This document shows positions 46,022-53,670 of a stretch of 64,000 nt of DNA, in pieces (positions within the stretch are counted from its first letter, which is position 1; each line of letters starts with the position of its first letter). The notes under the pieces were generated by a model that saw only the letters and a list, made by a program, of their open reading frames with translations, did no database searches and was not told where the DNA came from. The stretch covers positions 62,001 through 126,000 of the forward strand of contig JALUXX010000065.1 of assembly GCA_027013145.1 (NCBI GenBank), written 5' to 3'. This DNA is from Gammaproteobacteria bacterium. GTDB taxonomy: Bacteria > Pseudomonadota > Gammaproteobacteria > 21-64-14. The translations under genes and the position numbers were made by a program.

Positions 46022-47326
46022 TCATTCCTCCACCGGCCGCACCAGGCGGCGATAGCGGTGCGCCGTCCCCAGCGCGAGGCGCCAGAACTCGGCGAAGGCG
46101 GCGGCCAGCGCCAGGGCTGCGGGACGTGTCAGGAGCTGCGGCCAGACGGTCGCCGCGGCGAGCAGCACCAGCGCCAGGCACTGGAGGTGGAACTGGCGCC
46201 GCGCCGCGCGCTCCGGCAGGAGTTCCTTCATCGGCGGGATCGGGGCCCGCGGTCGACCCGCGGCGAAGCGCGCGCGGTGCAGGTGCAACCAGACCAGGAA
46301 CGGCAGGATCTTGCACAGCATCCCGTGTATCACCGAGACGCCGAAGCCGATGATCACGAGGACCCCCAGCAGCAGCGCCCAGCGCGGGTCCCGGGCGAAC
46401 GCGGGGGCCGCCGCGCCGGCGCCCCACAGGGCGGCGGCGAGCAGCAGGCTCCCCGTCCCCAGCCGCCAGTAGGCGACGGTGACGTCGGGCAACCGCCGAC
46501 GGCGTCGGTGCTGCAGCCACAGGGTCGCGGCGGCGAACCAGCCGTAACCGGCCGCGATCGGAAGGGCGGCGAAGGTCACCGCGGCGGCCGGCAGCGCCCC
46601 GCGCGCTGCCAGCCCCGCCGCCGCCGACCACAGGAGCAGTGCGAGGAACAGCGCCGGGACCAGCCGGTGGTGGGAGGGCGCGGGGTACGCCGGCGTCATC
46701 TGAAACATCGGGACGACCTGATGCGCTACGGTGATCAGCAGCAGCCCGACCCAGCCGAACAGTCCCCAGGTGAGGTGCATGTCGACCCATACCGGACGCG
46801 AAGCAGGAGCGGTGAGGTAGCGGCCCGCCAGCCACGCCGCGAGACCGAGGGTGGCGGCGAGCGCCGTCAGGGCGAGGGCGAGGCCGCGGCCGGCGCGTGT
46901 GCGCGGGACCGCCAACGCCCGGCCGGCGGCCAGGATCAGCGCCGCCAGCGCCGTCACCAGGAGCGCCGCGCCCGTGCGCAGCAGCGCCCGGTCGCTTAGC
47001 AGAAATCCGCCCGCAAGCAGCGGGGTCCCGGCGCACAGCAGTCCATGCACGCCCGCGGCGACGGCGCGTTCGTGCCCGACCCGCGCGCCGGCCAGGACCG
47101 GCAGCAGTTGCAGCAGGGCGCCGGCCATCACCATGCTCAGGTAGCCGACGGTGAGCAGGTGAACCGTCGCCAGCGTCGCGGGGGTCCAGCGGCTCGCGAG
47201 CACGGACGGCCCCACCCAGGCGGTCAGCAACGCGGCGGCGATCCCGAAGGCGGGCGCGGCCAGGAAGAAGCGCAACGGCACCGACAACGGCGGCGCCGCG
47301 TCGAGTGACAGACCGGTGTAGTCCAT
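46022..47326 (-). CDS. polytopic NnrS/heme-copper-oxidase-like membrane protein
   Basis: The 434-aa protein has about twelve transmembrane helices. Histidines inside helices recur in motifs: HLLTVGYLSMVMAGALLQLLP (about 54-74), DMHLTWGLFGWVGLLLITVAHQ (about 186-207) and VIHGMLCKILPFLVWLHLHR (about 348-367). Such His placement is seen in NnrS and in oxidase subunit I-like proteins, so heme or metal binding is likely. I do not assign a specific activity. It ends the run of NO-related genes (lipoyl carrier, thioredoxin fusion, hemerythrin, DUF2249) and is 27 bases after the DUF2249 gene. Confidence 0.8.
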   Translation of the reverse strand: MDYTGLSLDAAPPLSVPLRFFLAAPAFGIAAALLTAWVGPSVLASRWTPATLATVHLLTVGYLSMVMAGALLQLLPVLAGARVGHERAVAAGVHGLLCAGTPLLAGGFLLSDRALLRTGAALLVTALAALILAAGRALAVPRTRAGRGLALALTALAATLGLAAWLAGRYLTAPASRPVWVDMHLTWGLFGWVGLLLITVAHQVVPMFQMTPAYPAPSHHRLVPALFLALLLWSAAAGLAARGALPAAAVTFAALPIAAGYGWFAAATLWLQHRRRRRLPDVTVAYWRLGTGSLLLAAALWGAGAAAPAFARDPRWALLLGVLVIIGFGVSVIHGMLCKILPFLVWLHLHRARFAAGRPRAPIPPMKELLPERAARRQFHLQCLALVLLAAATVWPQLLTRPAALALAAAFAEFWRLALGTAHRYRRLVRPVEE

Positions 47327-47353
47327 GGGGCGGCGGCGGACGTGCCGCCCGCC

Positions 47354-47638
47354 TCACAATGCCGCGAGCGCGGCGCGCTCCGCCGCCTCGTCGCCGGAGC
47401 GCCAGATCAGGATCTCGAACAACGCGCGCCGTCCCGGCCGCGTCTCGAAGCGAAAGCCGTCCTCTTCCAGCAGCGGATAGAGCAGGTAGGGTTCGCGGTG
47501 CAGCAGCATGCGCAGGTAGTGGCCCGGCGGGAGTTGGGCCAGCGCGTCGAGGGCGCGCTCCATCGGCTGCGGCGGTTCCAGACCGTCGACGTCGAGCAGG
47601 CGCTCGTATCCAGGCGTGGTTTTCGCCGGAGCGTTCAC
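47354..47638 (-). CDS. DUF2249 domain protein
   Basis: The 94-aa protein carries the DUF2249 pattern: LDVDGLEPPQPMERALDALA followed by LPPGHYLRMLLHREPYLLYP and the FETRP segment. The fold is related to TusA/SirA-like sulfur carriers but lacks their cysteine. DUF2249 genes often accompany hemerythrins and NO-response genes. The GTG start overlaps the hemerythrin stop (GTGA). Confidence 0.82.
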   Translation of the reverse strand: MNAPAKTTPGYERLLDVDGLEPPQPMERALDALAQLPPGHYLRMLLHREPYLLYPLLEEDGFRFETRPGRRALFEILIWRSGDEAAERAALAAL

Positions 47639-48099
47639 GCCGCGCCCCGCGCGCCGCTCGTCTGCGCCAAGCGTCGCATCGCGTCGAGGAGCGCGGCGCG
47701 CTCGTCCTGGAGCACGAGGTCGATGGCGGGATACAGCACCTGTTCCTCCTTGAGGTTGTGCTGCTGGATCAGCGTGAACAACGTATCGGCGTGCGCCAGG
47801 AAGGCGTCGCGGTCGCGTGCGCCGATCCGCTCCGTGAGCGCCGCGTGCAGCTCGCGGATACGCCCGTGCTCGGCGCGCATGACCGCGGTGGGGCCGGCGG
47901 GCTGCCCGGTCCGCGCCTCGAAGGGCGGGAACAGGATCTCCTCCTCGCGCGCGAGGTGGCATTCGAGACGCCGGCGAAACGCCGCGAAGTGCCCCTCGGC
48001 AAGCGTCCACGCGCCGCGGGCGACCGCCGCCTCGGCGGCGCCGAAGTCGGCGTCGCAGGCGCGGTGATCGTCGCACAAAAAACCGCTGATGGTCTCCAT
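47635..48099 (-). CDS. hemerythrin HHE-domain protein
   Basis: The 154-aa protein has a four-helix hemerythrin-like pattern with metal-binding residues in DDHRACD (9-15), HLAREEEILFPPFE, MRAEHGRIREL and HNLKEEQVLYPAID, matching the H...HxxxE...HxxxxD layout of a di-iron site. Such proteins bind O2 or NO or help repair iron centres (as in RIC/ScdA). ATG 48099 follows GGGAGAAG. It is translationally coupled to DUF2249 and sits downstream of the thioredoxin fusion gene; a degenerate FNR-type box lies about 140 bases upstream, over the thioredoxin gene stop. Confidence 0.86.
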   Translation of the reverse strand: METISGFLCDDHRACDADFGAAEAAVARGAWTLAEGHFAAFRRRLECHLAREEEILFPPFEARTGQPAGPTAVMRAEHGRIRELHAALTERIGARDRDAFLAHADTLFTLIQQHNLKEEQVLYPAIDLVLQDERAALLDAMRRLAQTSGARGAA

Positions 48100-48231
48100 G
48101 TCGCTTCTCCCGGGATCCGTGACGATATCAAGGACGATCACGACGGCGGTGACGGTTGGCCTGCGCGCCGGTGAAAGTCCCGCTCCTGATCGGACTGCCG
48201 GGCACGATACCCGCGCGTCGGGGGCGACGCC

Positions 48232-48936
48232 TTAACCGGGATCAAGTCCCGGCGTGCCGCCGGTGTCCTGGCCCTGCCGTGGCCAGAGCACGGGCCAGAT
48301 GCGGGCTGCAAACAGCGCCAGCCCGAGCCAGGCGCAGATGCCGCCGGCCGCGGCGAGCGGGGGATAGGCAAACCAGAAACCGCTCACCAGAGCCCATACG
48401 CCGAGGTGGGCGAAACCGAACTGGGCCCAGGCCGCGGCACCGGAACGAATCGGATTGCCGGTGAAGCGCGGCAGCATGTGTTCGCCCAGTCCGTACACCA
48501 TGAACACCAGGAAGCCCAGCGTGAACACGTGGAGCGGGGCCACGCGTGCCGCCCCCGGCGCGAACAGGCCGCCGTAGACGGGGAGTGCGGCGCCGGCGAC
48601 GAAGAGATAGCCGACGGCGGAGAGGACCGACAGGCGCGCGCTCGGCGCCATGCCCAGGCCGACGTGGTGCACGGCGCTCGCGGCCTTCGGCGGCGCCCCG
48701 GCCACGAGCGCCAGGGCCTCCTGCCGGCTCTGTACGCCGACCGCCCGCAGTTCCCCGTCGACCACCGTGGAGGGGACGCTGCGCAGGCGCAGGCGGGTCG
48801 CCAGTTCCCTGCCTTCGGGCTGCCCCATGTCGAGCACCTCGAAGTCGAAATCGCGCTCCTCGGCGACCTCGCGCCAGATCCGTTCGGCGTCGTGGCAGGA
48901 GGTGCACCATTCGGAGACCAGGAGTTGGACCTTCAT
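48232..48936 (-). CDS. thioredoxin-like domain fused to oxidase-like four-helix membrane module
   Basis: The 234-aa protein joins an N-terminal glutaredoxin/thioredoxin domain (about 1-80; redox pair C11-T-S-C14, cis-Pro in RSVPSTVVDGEL) to a membrane part (about 95-225) with four helices. The membrane part (PLHVFTLGFLVFMVYGLGEH, then MLPRFTGNP) clearly resembles the 131-aa protein encoded two genes upstream and also the last helices of the oxidase subunit I at 58.6 kb (AFMGMTYELLPRLGF). Conserved His residues suggest heme or copper binding. A thiol electron input to a membrane redox site is a reasonable inference. It follows the lipoyl-carrier gene by 16 bases. Confidence 0.8.
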   Translation of the reverse strand: MKVQLLVSEWCTSCHDAERIWREVAEERDFDFEVLDMGQPEGRELATRLRLRSVPSTVVDGELRAVGVQSRQEALALVAGAPPKAASAVHHVGLGMAPSARLSVLSAVGYLFVAGAALPVYGGLFAPGAARVAPLHVFTLGFLVFMVYGLGEHMLPRFTGNPIRSGAAAWAQFGFAHLGVWALVSGFWFAYPPLAAAGGICAWLGLALFAARIWPVLWPRQGQDTGGTPGLDPG

Positions 48937-48952
48937 CGCCTGCGCGCCCTGG

Positions 48953-49399
48953 TCAGTCGGCGCAGCGCATGCACTGCACGTCGTAGCGCTCGATCCACGC
49001 CCGCAGGGCCTCCTGCGCCTGGTCGCCGCGGGTGAGCCGCGCGAGCGCGCTGTTGGGGTCATCCGGCTTCACGATCACGAGCCAGGCGTCGGTATAGGGT
49101 GTGACGTTGACCAGGCCCGGATTCTTATCCACCTCGGGGTTGATCCCCACGACCGTTCCGTCGAAGGGGATGGGGATGCCGCCGGCCCACTTCCCCGATT
49201 CCAGGCGGGCGACCGATTTCCCCGCGGCACGGTGCGTGCCGGGTTTTTTGAAGAAGATGTACTGCACCCGCCCGGCCATGGTCTGCGCCGGGTCGGTGAT
49301 GCCGAGGCGGTAGGTGCCGTCCGGTTCGGGTCGCACCCAGACGTAGTCGAGATCGTAGTAGAGATCCTCGGGCAGTTCGCAACCGCGGTATTCGCCCAT
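48953..49399 (-). CDS. GcvH-like lipoyl-carrier protein with C-terminal CxxC
   Basis: The 148-aa protein has the glycine cleavage H-protein/lipoyl fold: LYYDLDYVWVRPEPDG, RLGITDPAQTMAGRVQYIFF and the lipoylation loop ARLESGKWAGGIPIPFDGTV with K70 as the likely lipoyl lysine. Unlike GcvH it ends in C143-M-R-C146. No gcvT, gcvP or lipA is nearby, so it is not part of a glycine cleavage operon. Lipoate-binding GcvH-like proteins (LbpA) occur in sulfur-oxidising sHdr systems, but no hdr genes are seen here. It lies between the two oxidase-like membrane genes with gaps of 16 and 2 bases. Confidence 0.87.
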   Translation of the reverse strand: MGEYRGCELPEDLYYDLDYVWVRPEPDGTYRLGITDPAQTMAGRVQYIFFKKPGTHRAAGKSVARLESGKWAGGIPIPFDGTVVGINPEVDKNPGLVNVTPYTDAWLVIVKPDDPNSALARLTRGDQAQEALRAWIERYDVQCMRCAD

Positions 49400-49401
49400 G
49401 G

Positions 49402-49797
49402 TCAGCCTCCCGGTCCGTAGCGGCGCACGGTGCGCAGGATGTTCAGCGTGAACAGCGCGATCGCAAGCCACGACAGCGCGCCCCCCGCCGCGACCAGCGC
49501 CACATCGGCCGCGAGCCAGCCCGCGGCCATCAGCCACAGGCCGAGGTTGGCGGTGTAGAGTTGCCAGTCGGCGATGCGCTCGGAGTACAGCGGGCGTCCC
49601 GAAAAGCGCGGCAGCACATGCAGGCCGACGCCGTAGATCATCATGGCGATGAAACCGAGCAGCATGATGTGCGCATGCAGCAGCGCGACGTCGCCCGGCA
49701 GCGGGGTCGGGTCGATGAGCCAGGCGATGCCGATGAGCCCGCCGAGCAGCCCGTAGATCAGGGCGAGGGTGATGAACAGCCGGTTGCGCCAGTGCAT
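49402..49797 (-). CDS. small oxidase-like four-helix membrane protein
   Basis: The 131-aa protein has four transmembrane helices. The second helix (LLHAHIMLLGFIAMMIYGVG) and following HVLPRFSGRPLYSERIADWQ resemble the C-terminal quarter of the oxidase subunit I at 58.6 kb (HYHGCIVAVTLAFMGMTYEL, LPRLGF...HWQ) and the membrane half of the thioredoxin fusion. It could hold a heme or metal through its His residues. It starts the minus-strand operon, divergent from dnr with 92 bases between the two starts. Confidence 0.78.
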   Translation of the reverse strand: MHWRNRLFITLALIYGLLGGLIGIAWLIDPTPLPGDVALLHAHIMLLGFIAMMIYGVGLHVLPRFSGRPLYSERIADWQLYTANLGLWLMAAGWLAADVALVAAGGALSWLAIALFTLNILRTVRRYGPGG

Positions 49798-49889
49798 GGG
49801 AGGGATTATCGTACCGTCGAAGTCGGATTACTAGCGGCGCCCGAGGCGCGCGCAGCGGATCCGCCGGACCCCGCGGGGCGTGGCCTCCG

Positions 49890-50576
49890 ATGACCGAATC
49901 TTCCGATATCGACACCGAACTGCGCCGCGTCTATCTGTTCAATGCATTCGACGCGGGGCAGCTCGAACGCATACGGCGCGCGATGCGCGTGGTCCATGTG
50001 GACGGCGGAGAACGCCTGTTCGATCATGGGCAGAGCGCCGAGCGCTTCTTCCTCGTCCACCTCGGGAGCGTCAAGCTCTACCGTGTCTCCTTCGAAGGCG
50101 CGGAGAAGGTCATCGAGATCGTTCCTGCAGGTCACACCTTCGCCGAGGCGGTGATGTTCATGGAGCACCAGGTCTATCCGGTCAGCGCCGAGGCCCTGGA
50201 GCCGAGCATCCTGTACTCCTTCGACAACGAGGTCTTCCGGCAGTTGCTGCGCGACTCGGTGGATACCTGTTTCCGACTGCTGGGCGACATGAGCATGCGC
50301 CTGCACGCCCGGATCAACGAGATCAACGCGCTGACCTTGCAGAATGCGACCCTGCGTCTGGTCGGTTATCTCGTGCGCGAACTGGACGCCGGTGCCGGTG
50401 CCGGTACAGTGGAGTTGCCGGCGGCCAAGAGCGTTGTGGCGTCCCGTCTGTCCGTGCAGCCGGAGACGCTGTCGCGGATCTTCCACAACCTGGGTTCGTC
50501 CGGCATCATCCGCGTCAAGGGCAAGCAGATCGAGATCCTCGATGAGGCGCGGCTGCGCGAGCTGCTGCATTATTGA
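49890..50576 (+). CDS. dnr: Dnr-type Crp/FNR regulator
   Basis: The 228-aa protein closely follows the Dnr pattern: YLFNAFDAGQLERIRRAM, GHTFAEAVMFMEHQVYPVSA at 85-104, the long dimer helix RLHARINEINALTLQNATLR and a helix-turn-helix with SVQPETLSRIFHNLGSSGII. It has no N-terminal cysteine cluster, so it is not FNR; Dnr proteins sense NO through heme and bind TTGA-N6-TCAA boxes. It is surrounded by NnrS-like, hemerythrin and oxidase genes whose upstream regions carry such boxes, so it is the likely regulator of this region. Confidence 0.92.
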   Translation: MTESSDIDTELRRVYLFNAFDAGQLERIRRAMRVVHVDGGERLFDHGQSAERFFLVHLGSVKLYRVSFEGAEKVIEIVPAGHTFAEAVMFMEHQVYPVSAEALEPSILYSFDNEVFRQLLRDSVDTCFRLLGDMSMRLHARINEINALTLQNATLRLVGYLVRELDAGAGAGTVELPAAKSVVASRLSVQPETLSRIFHNLGSSGIIRVKGKQIEILDEARLRELLHY

Positions 50577-50745
50577 GACCTGCGTAAACGGCCGGCGGCC
50601 ATCCTTCAATCGGGTGAAGGCACGGCGGGCGGTGATCCCGGGGATCCGTTCCCGGATTCCGCCTCGGTACATTCGGGCTCCTGGGTTTTTCCGCAAGCCT
50701 CAGAGGGTCATCCCGCAGCCGGGATGGGCGTCCGGCCGGACCCCG

Positions 50746-51084
50746 TCAGCCCGAACTCCAGGCGCGCGGGCGGCGCATCCCGGCGAGTTTGCAGGCCTGT
50801 TTGACGTACCCGTAGGGGAACAGCGTGAACAGGTAGCTGCGCGCGTCCGCCCCCTTTCCGAGATCTTCAGCGACGAACTTGATGACGAAGCGCGCGTCGG
50901 CGGCGATGCCGCTGCGCGTGTAGTAGTCGCGCATGAACTCGAACACCTTCCAGTGATCCTCGGTGAGTTCGATGTCCTCGCTCGCCGCAAGGGCGCGCGC
51001 GGTCTCCTCGTCCCAATCCTCAGGGTCGACGAGATAGCCTTCATCGTCCAGGTCGATCGAGCGTCCGGCGACTTGCAGATCCAT
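50746..51084 (-). CDS. DsrC/TusE-family protein without the C-terminal cysteine
   Basis: The 112-aa protein is a full DsrC-family member: DEGYLVDPEDWDEETARALA, the helix-turn-helix-like DHWKVFEFMRDYYTRSGIAA and the C-terminal arm FPYGYVKQACKLAGMRRPRA. DsrC uses two C-terminal cysteines for sulfur transfer; here C98 (CysB position) is present but the penultimate CysA is missing, as the protein ends WSSG. It therefore cannot form the usual trisulfide and is better seen as a regulatory or alternative DsrC-like protein. Two perfect FNR-type boxes precede it. ATG 51084 has AGGAGG at correct distance. Confidence 0.88.
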   Translation of the reverse strand: MDLQVAGRSIDLDDEGYLVDPEDWDEETARALAASEDIELTEDHWKVFEFMRDYYTRSGIAADARFVIKFVAEDLGKGADARSYLFTLFPYGYVKQACKLAGMRRPRAWSSG

Positions 51085-51179
51085 AAGCATCCTCCTCATC
51101 GGCGGGACCCCGCAACGGGGTTCCGCGGCATCGGCTTGCGACACCGTCAATGGATAGCAGGTGCATGGGCGGCACGTAA

Positions 51180-51193
51180 TTGACGCCCGTCAA
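51180..51193 (-). promoter_or_regulatory. FNR/DNR-type box (TTGACGCCCGTCAA)
   Basis: Perfect TTGA-N6-TCAA palindrome, 96 bases before the start of the DsrC-like gene. Confidence 0.62.
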
Positions 51194-51214
51194 GCCTTTG
51201 TTGCCGGCGGATGT

Positions 51215-51246
51215 CCCGAAGGAGATAGGCGCCTATCCCCTTCGGG
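51215..51246. repeat. long hairpin in the DsrC-like leader
   Basis: CCCGAAGG (51215-51222) pairs with CCTTCGGG (51239-51246), enclosing the perfect 14-base palindrome GATAGGCGCCTATC; only one A-C mismatch interrupts the 32-base structure. No T-run follows in either direction, so it is more likely an operator or RNA element than an intrinsic terminator. Confidence 0.6.
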
Positions 51247-51381
51247 AGGCGCTCCCCGGTTACACCGGTGGGGATGGAGCGTTGCGCGGTTGTTGGGGGT
51301 GAGGAAGGAGGGCCGTCCCTGGCCCGGTCGCCATGGTAGTTGCTTGCCGGGGCAGTAGAGCATGTAGCCCCGCACAACGAC

Positions 51382-51395
51382 TTGACTTGGATCAA
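51382..51395. promoter_or_regulatory. FNR/DNR-type box (TTGACTTGGATCAA)
   Basis: Perfect TTGA-N6-TCAA palindrome in the gap after the SirB2-like gene, about 300 bases before the DsrC-like gene. It could start a transcript with a long leader that includes the 51215-51246 hairpin. Confidence 0.6.
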
Positions 51396-51427
51396 TTCGC
51401 TGTGACGCGCCGCCGGGGCGGTCGCAT

Positions 51428-51814
51428 TCAGAACATCGACGCGAAGGGGAGCGGGGTGCGGCTCACGGCCACCGCCACGATGTAGAAGAACACCGCCTGC
51501 GCGCCGACCCAGGCGGCGATCCGGGCGCTGCGCCGGCGCCCGAGACGCAACGCAACCAGCCCCAGCGCGATATAGACCAGCAGGCCGATGAGCTTGGCGG
51601 TGAGCCACGGATCGACCAGCGGGTACTGGCGGATGCGGATCGCCAACGTGACGCCGCTGGCGAGCAACAGGGTATCGACGACATGCGGAACGATGCGGAT
51701 CCAGCGCCGGCGCAGCGCGGGGGAATCCTGGATCATCCATAGGCCGCGCGTGAAAAACAACGCGTAGCTCAGGATCACCGTGCTCACATGGATGAACTTG
51801 ATCAGTGCGGTCAC
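51428..51814 (-). CDS. SirB2-family membrane protein
   Basis: The 128-aa protein has four transmembrane helices and the SirB pattern: FIHVSTVILSYALFFTRGLW at the start, RIVPHVVDTLLLASGVTLAI and WLTAKLIGLLVYIALGLVAL. SirB2 proteins are of unknown biochemical role; conserved His residues in helices 1 and 2 suggest metal or heme contact. The start is GTG. It follows the CopD-like gene by 22 bases in the same transcription unit. Confidence 0.78.
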   Translation of the reverse strand: MTALIKFIHVSTVILSYALFFTRGLWMIQDSPALRRRWIRIVPHVVDTLLLASGVTLAIRIRQYPLVDPWLTAKLIGLLVYIALGLVALRLGRRRSARIAAWVGAQAVFFYIVAVAVSRTPLPFASMF

Positions 51815-51836
51815 GGGCGTGCGGGCCTCTTCGCCT

Positions 51837-52310
51837 TCAGAAGGTCCATCCGTGGCTGCCGGCCACCGCACCGGCGACCGCGATCAGGCTCAGCAGCAGG
51901 AGCAGCCAGTGCATCGTCTGGATGAAGGCGAAGGTGCCCTCAGGATCGCGCGCGGCGCGTTCGCGAAAGAGGCGGTGCAGCACCAGCGGCTCGAGCACGA
52001 ACAGCATCAGCGTGAACAGGGCCCAGACCGCGATCATGGCGCCGACCCACCAGTGCGACCACTCGCGGATCCATACCCAGCCGTGCAGGAAATGCAGCAT
52101 GTACAGGCCGCTCGCGCCCGTGATCAGCGTCGTCCATCGCGCCTGGCGCGCGAACCGCGCCTCGACCGCCTCGAAGAAGGCCACCCGTTCGCGCGGATCC
52201 TTGAAACCGCGCACCGCCGGCAGCAGCACGGTCGTGACCATCGCCACGCCGCCGATCCAGAACACCACGCCGAGGACGTGGATTACGCGCGCTAGAATGA
52301 ACGCCCCCAT
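51837..52310 (-). CDS. CopD-like membrane protein
   Basis: The 157-aa protein has four transmembrane helices and a CopD/DUF2269-like arrangement: ARVIHVLGVVFWIGGVAMVT at the start, RWTTLITGASGLYMLHFLHG and TMHWLLLLLSLIAVAGAV. Intramembrane His residues (HV, MLH, TMH) may bind copper or heme. Its function is unknown. It lies between nnrS (46 bases upstream) and the SirB2-like gene. Confidence 0.72.
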   Translation of the reverse strand: MGAFILARVIHVLGVVFWIGGVAMVTTVLLPAVRGFKDPRERVAFFEAVEARFARQARWTTLITGASGLYMLHFLHGWVWIREWSHWWVGAMIAVWALFTLMLFVLEPLVLHRLFRERAARDPEGTFAFIQTMHWLLLLLSLIAVAGAVAGSHGWTF

Positions 52311-52356
52311 GCCTCGATCCTCCCGGCGGCCCCGCTGGTATCCGCCGCACGTCGCC

Positions 52357-53604
52357 TCAGCCGGGCTTGCCGTCCACCCGGCGGCGCAGATAGAGCGGAG
52401 CGTAGCGCAGGACCCAGGCGCCGAGAAACAGGAGCCATGCGAGCGCCGCCAGTACGTTCAAGGCCAGGCCGCCGGGGCGCGCCCCCGGCGCGATTGCCCC
52501 GGCGATGCGCACCAGGGCGGTGAGGCCGACGCCCCAGAAACAGATCCAGGTGAAGGTGTCGGCGGTCAGCGCGCGCCCGGAGTGCCCCAACGTCACGCGT
52601 GTGGCCATTGCCACGACCAGGCCGGTCAGGAACCCGATGCCGAGCGCGTGCAGGGGCGCGAGGCCGAGGACCATGCGCCCCGTCTCCCACAGCCAGAACC
52701 CCTGGACGGTGTAGAGTGCAAGCGCCACGGGGCACCACGCGAAGGCAACATGCAGGACTGCCAGCAGCCGCACACGGAAACTGCGCAACAGTTCCCAGTG
52801 CCGGCTGTGGTTCGCGGCGAGCGCGAAGAATACGAGGTCCGCCGGCCACGTCCAGCGGTGCAGCCCCGCCGCCGCCAGTGCACCGTGGGCGAAGCTGCAC
52901 CCGAGCATCGCCAGCAGCGCACGGCGTGGCTGGTAGACGGTGTACGGGCGCAGCACGACGTTGCTGAAGTAGGGGATCATGCGGTGGGCGACGGTCACCG
53001 CGACCGGCACGAGGAACCACCACAGGCCCGCCTCGCGCGCGAAGCGCAGCATCCCGACGCGGCCGTCGAAGACCCACAGGACATAGGCCGCCATGCCGGC
53101 GGCGCCGGCCACGAGCGCGGCGTTCAGCAACCGCTCGTAGAACTTGTCCCGCGCCGGCGCCGCGGCGAACACCTGCAGCAGTGCGTGGAGCGCCGTCACC
53201 CAGCCCGCGAGGTAGAGCGCCGCACCGGCCCCGAGCAGGGTGCGCGCGGAGAACAGGCCCGCATAGAAGAGCGCGAGCCCCCCCGTGAGCAGCAGGAAGC
53301 TGCGCACGTAGCGCCGGCGCGGGATCGCCTCGCCGTTCATCCAGCGCGGATAGGTCGTCATGAGGAAACCGAGGAAGAACAGCGGGAACAGCCCGTAGAC
53401 CATCAGGAAGAGGTGCGCGAACGCGGCGGGGATCTGCGTGCGCGGCGCCGGCATCATTCCGTAGCGGGCGGCCAGTTCCACGCCCCAGAAGAGGAGGGCG
53501 GCGACCATCTGCAGCGCGCCGGCGAGAAACATCATCCGGTGCGGTGCGGCGGTGAAGACCGGTGCGCGTGCGGGTGTGCCCGCTTGTCCGGCGCGGCCCT
53601 CCAT
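52357..53604 (-). CDS. nnrS: NnrS family protein
   Basis: NnrS is a heme- and copper-containing membrane protein linked to tolerance of NO and related stress. The 415-aa protein has twelve transmembrane helices and NnrS hallmarks: FAHLFLMVYGLFPLFFLGFL and MTTYPRWMNGE near residues 46-75, and later LHALGIGFLTGLVVAMATRV followed by LGHSGR. It lies downstream of the cytochrome b-diflavin gene on the same strand and is probably part of one transcript with the CopD-like and SirB2-like genes. Confidence 0.88.
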   Translation of the reverse strand: MEGRAGQAGTPARAPVFTAAPHRMMFLAGALQMVAALLFWGVELAARYGMMPAPRTQIPAAFAHLFLMVYGLFPLFFLGFLMTTYPRWMNGEAIPRRRYVRSFLLLTGGLALFYAGLFSARTLLGAGAALYLAGWVTALHALLQVFAAAPARDKFYERLLNAALVAGAAGMAAYVLWVFDGRVGMLRFAREAGLWWFLVPVAVTVAHRMIPYFSNVVLRPYTVYQPRRALLAMLGCSFAHGALAAAGLHRWTWPADLVFFALAANHSRHWELLRSFRVRLLAVLHVAFAWCPVALALYTVQGFWLWETGRMVLGLAPLHALGIGFLTGLVVAMATRVTLGHSGRALTADTFTWICFWGVGLTALVRIAGAIAPGARPGGLALNVLAALAWLLFLGAWVLRYAPLYLRRRVDGKPG

Positions 53605-53670
53605 CAGCGGCGCGCCCGCAGTGGAGGACCGGCGGGATCGCGGCCGTGAAAGGCGATGCGCTGCCCGCGT

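Larger units (their letters stand above)
51085..51427 (-). other. 343-base control region upstream of the DsrC-like gene
   Basis: Between the SirB2-like gene and the DsrC-like gene there is no coding frame of merit. The stretch contains two perfect TTGA-N6-TCAA boxes (51180-51193, 51382-51395), a long inverted repeat (51215-51246) and a second GC-rich hairpin at about 51250-51280 (GCTCCCCGGT pairing with ACCGGTGGGGATGGAGC). Confidence 0.65.

Noticed and set aside
51215-51246. Rho-independent terminator
   Set aside because: The hairpin is strong, but no T-run follows on either strand; it is reported as an inverted repeat.
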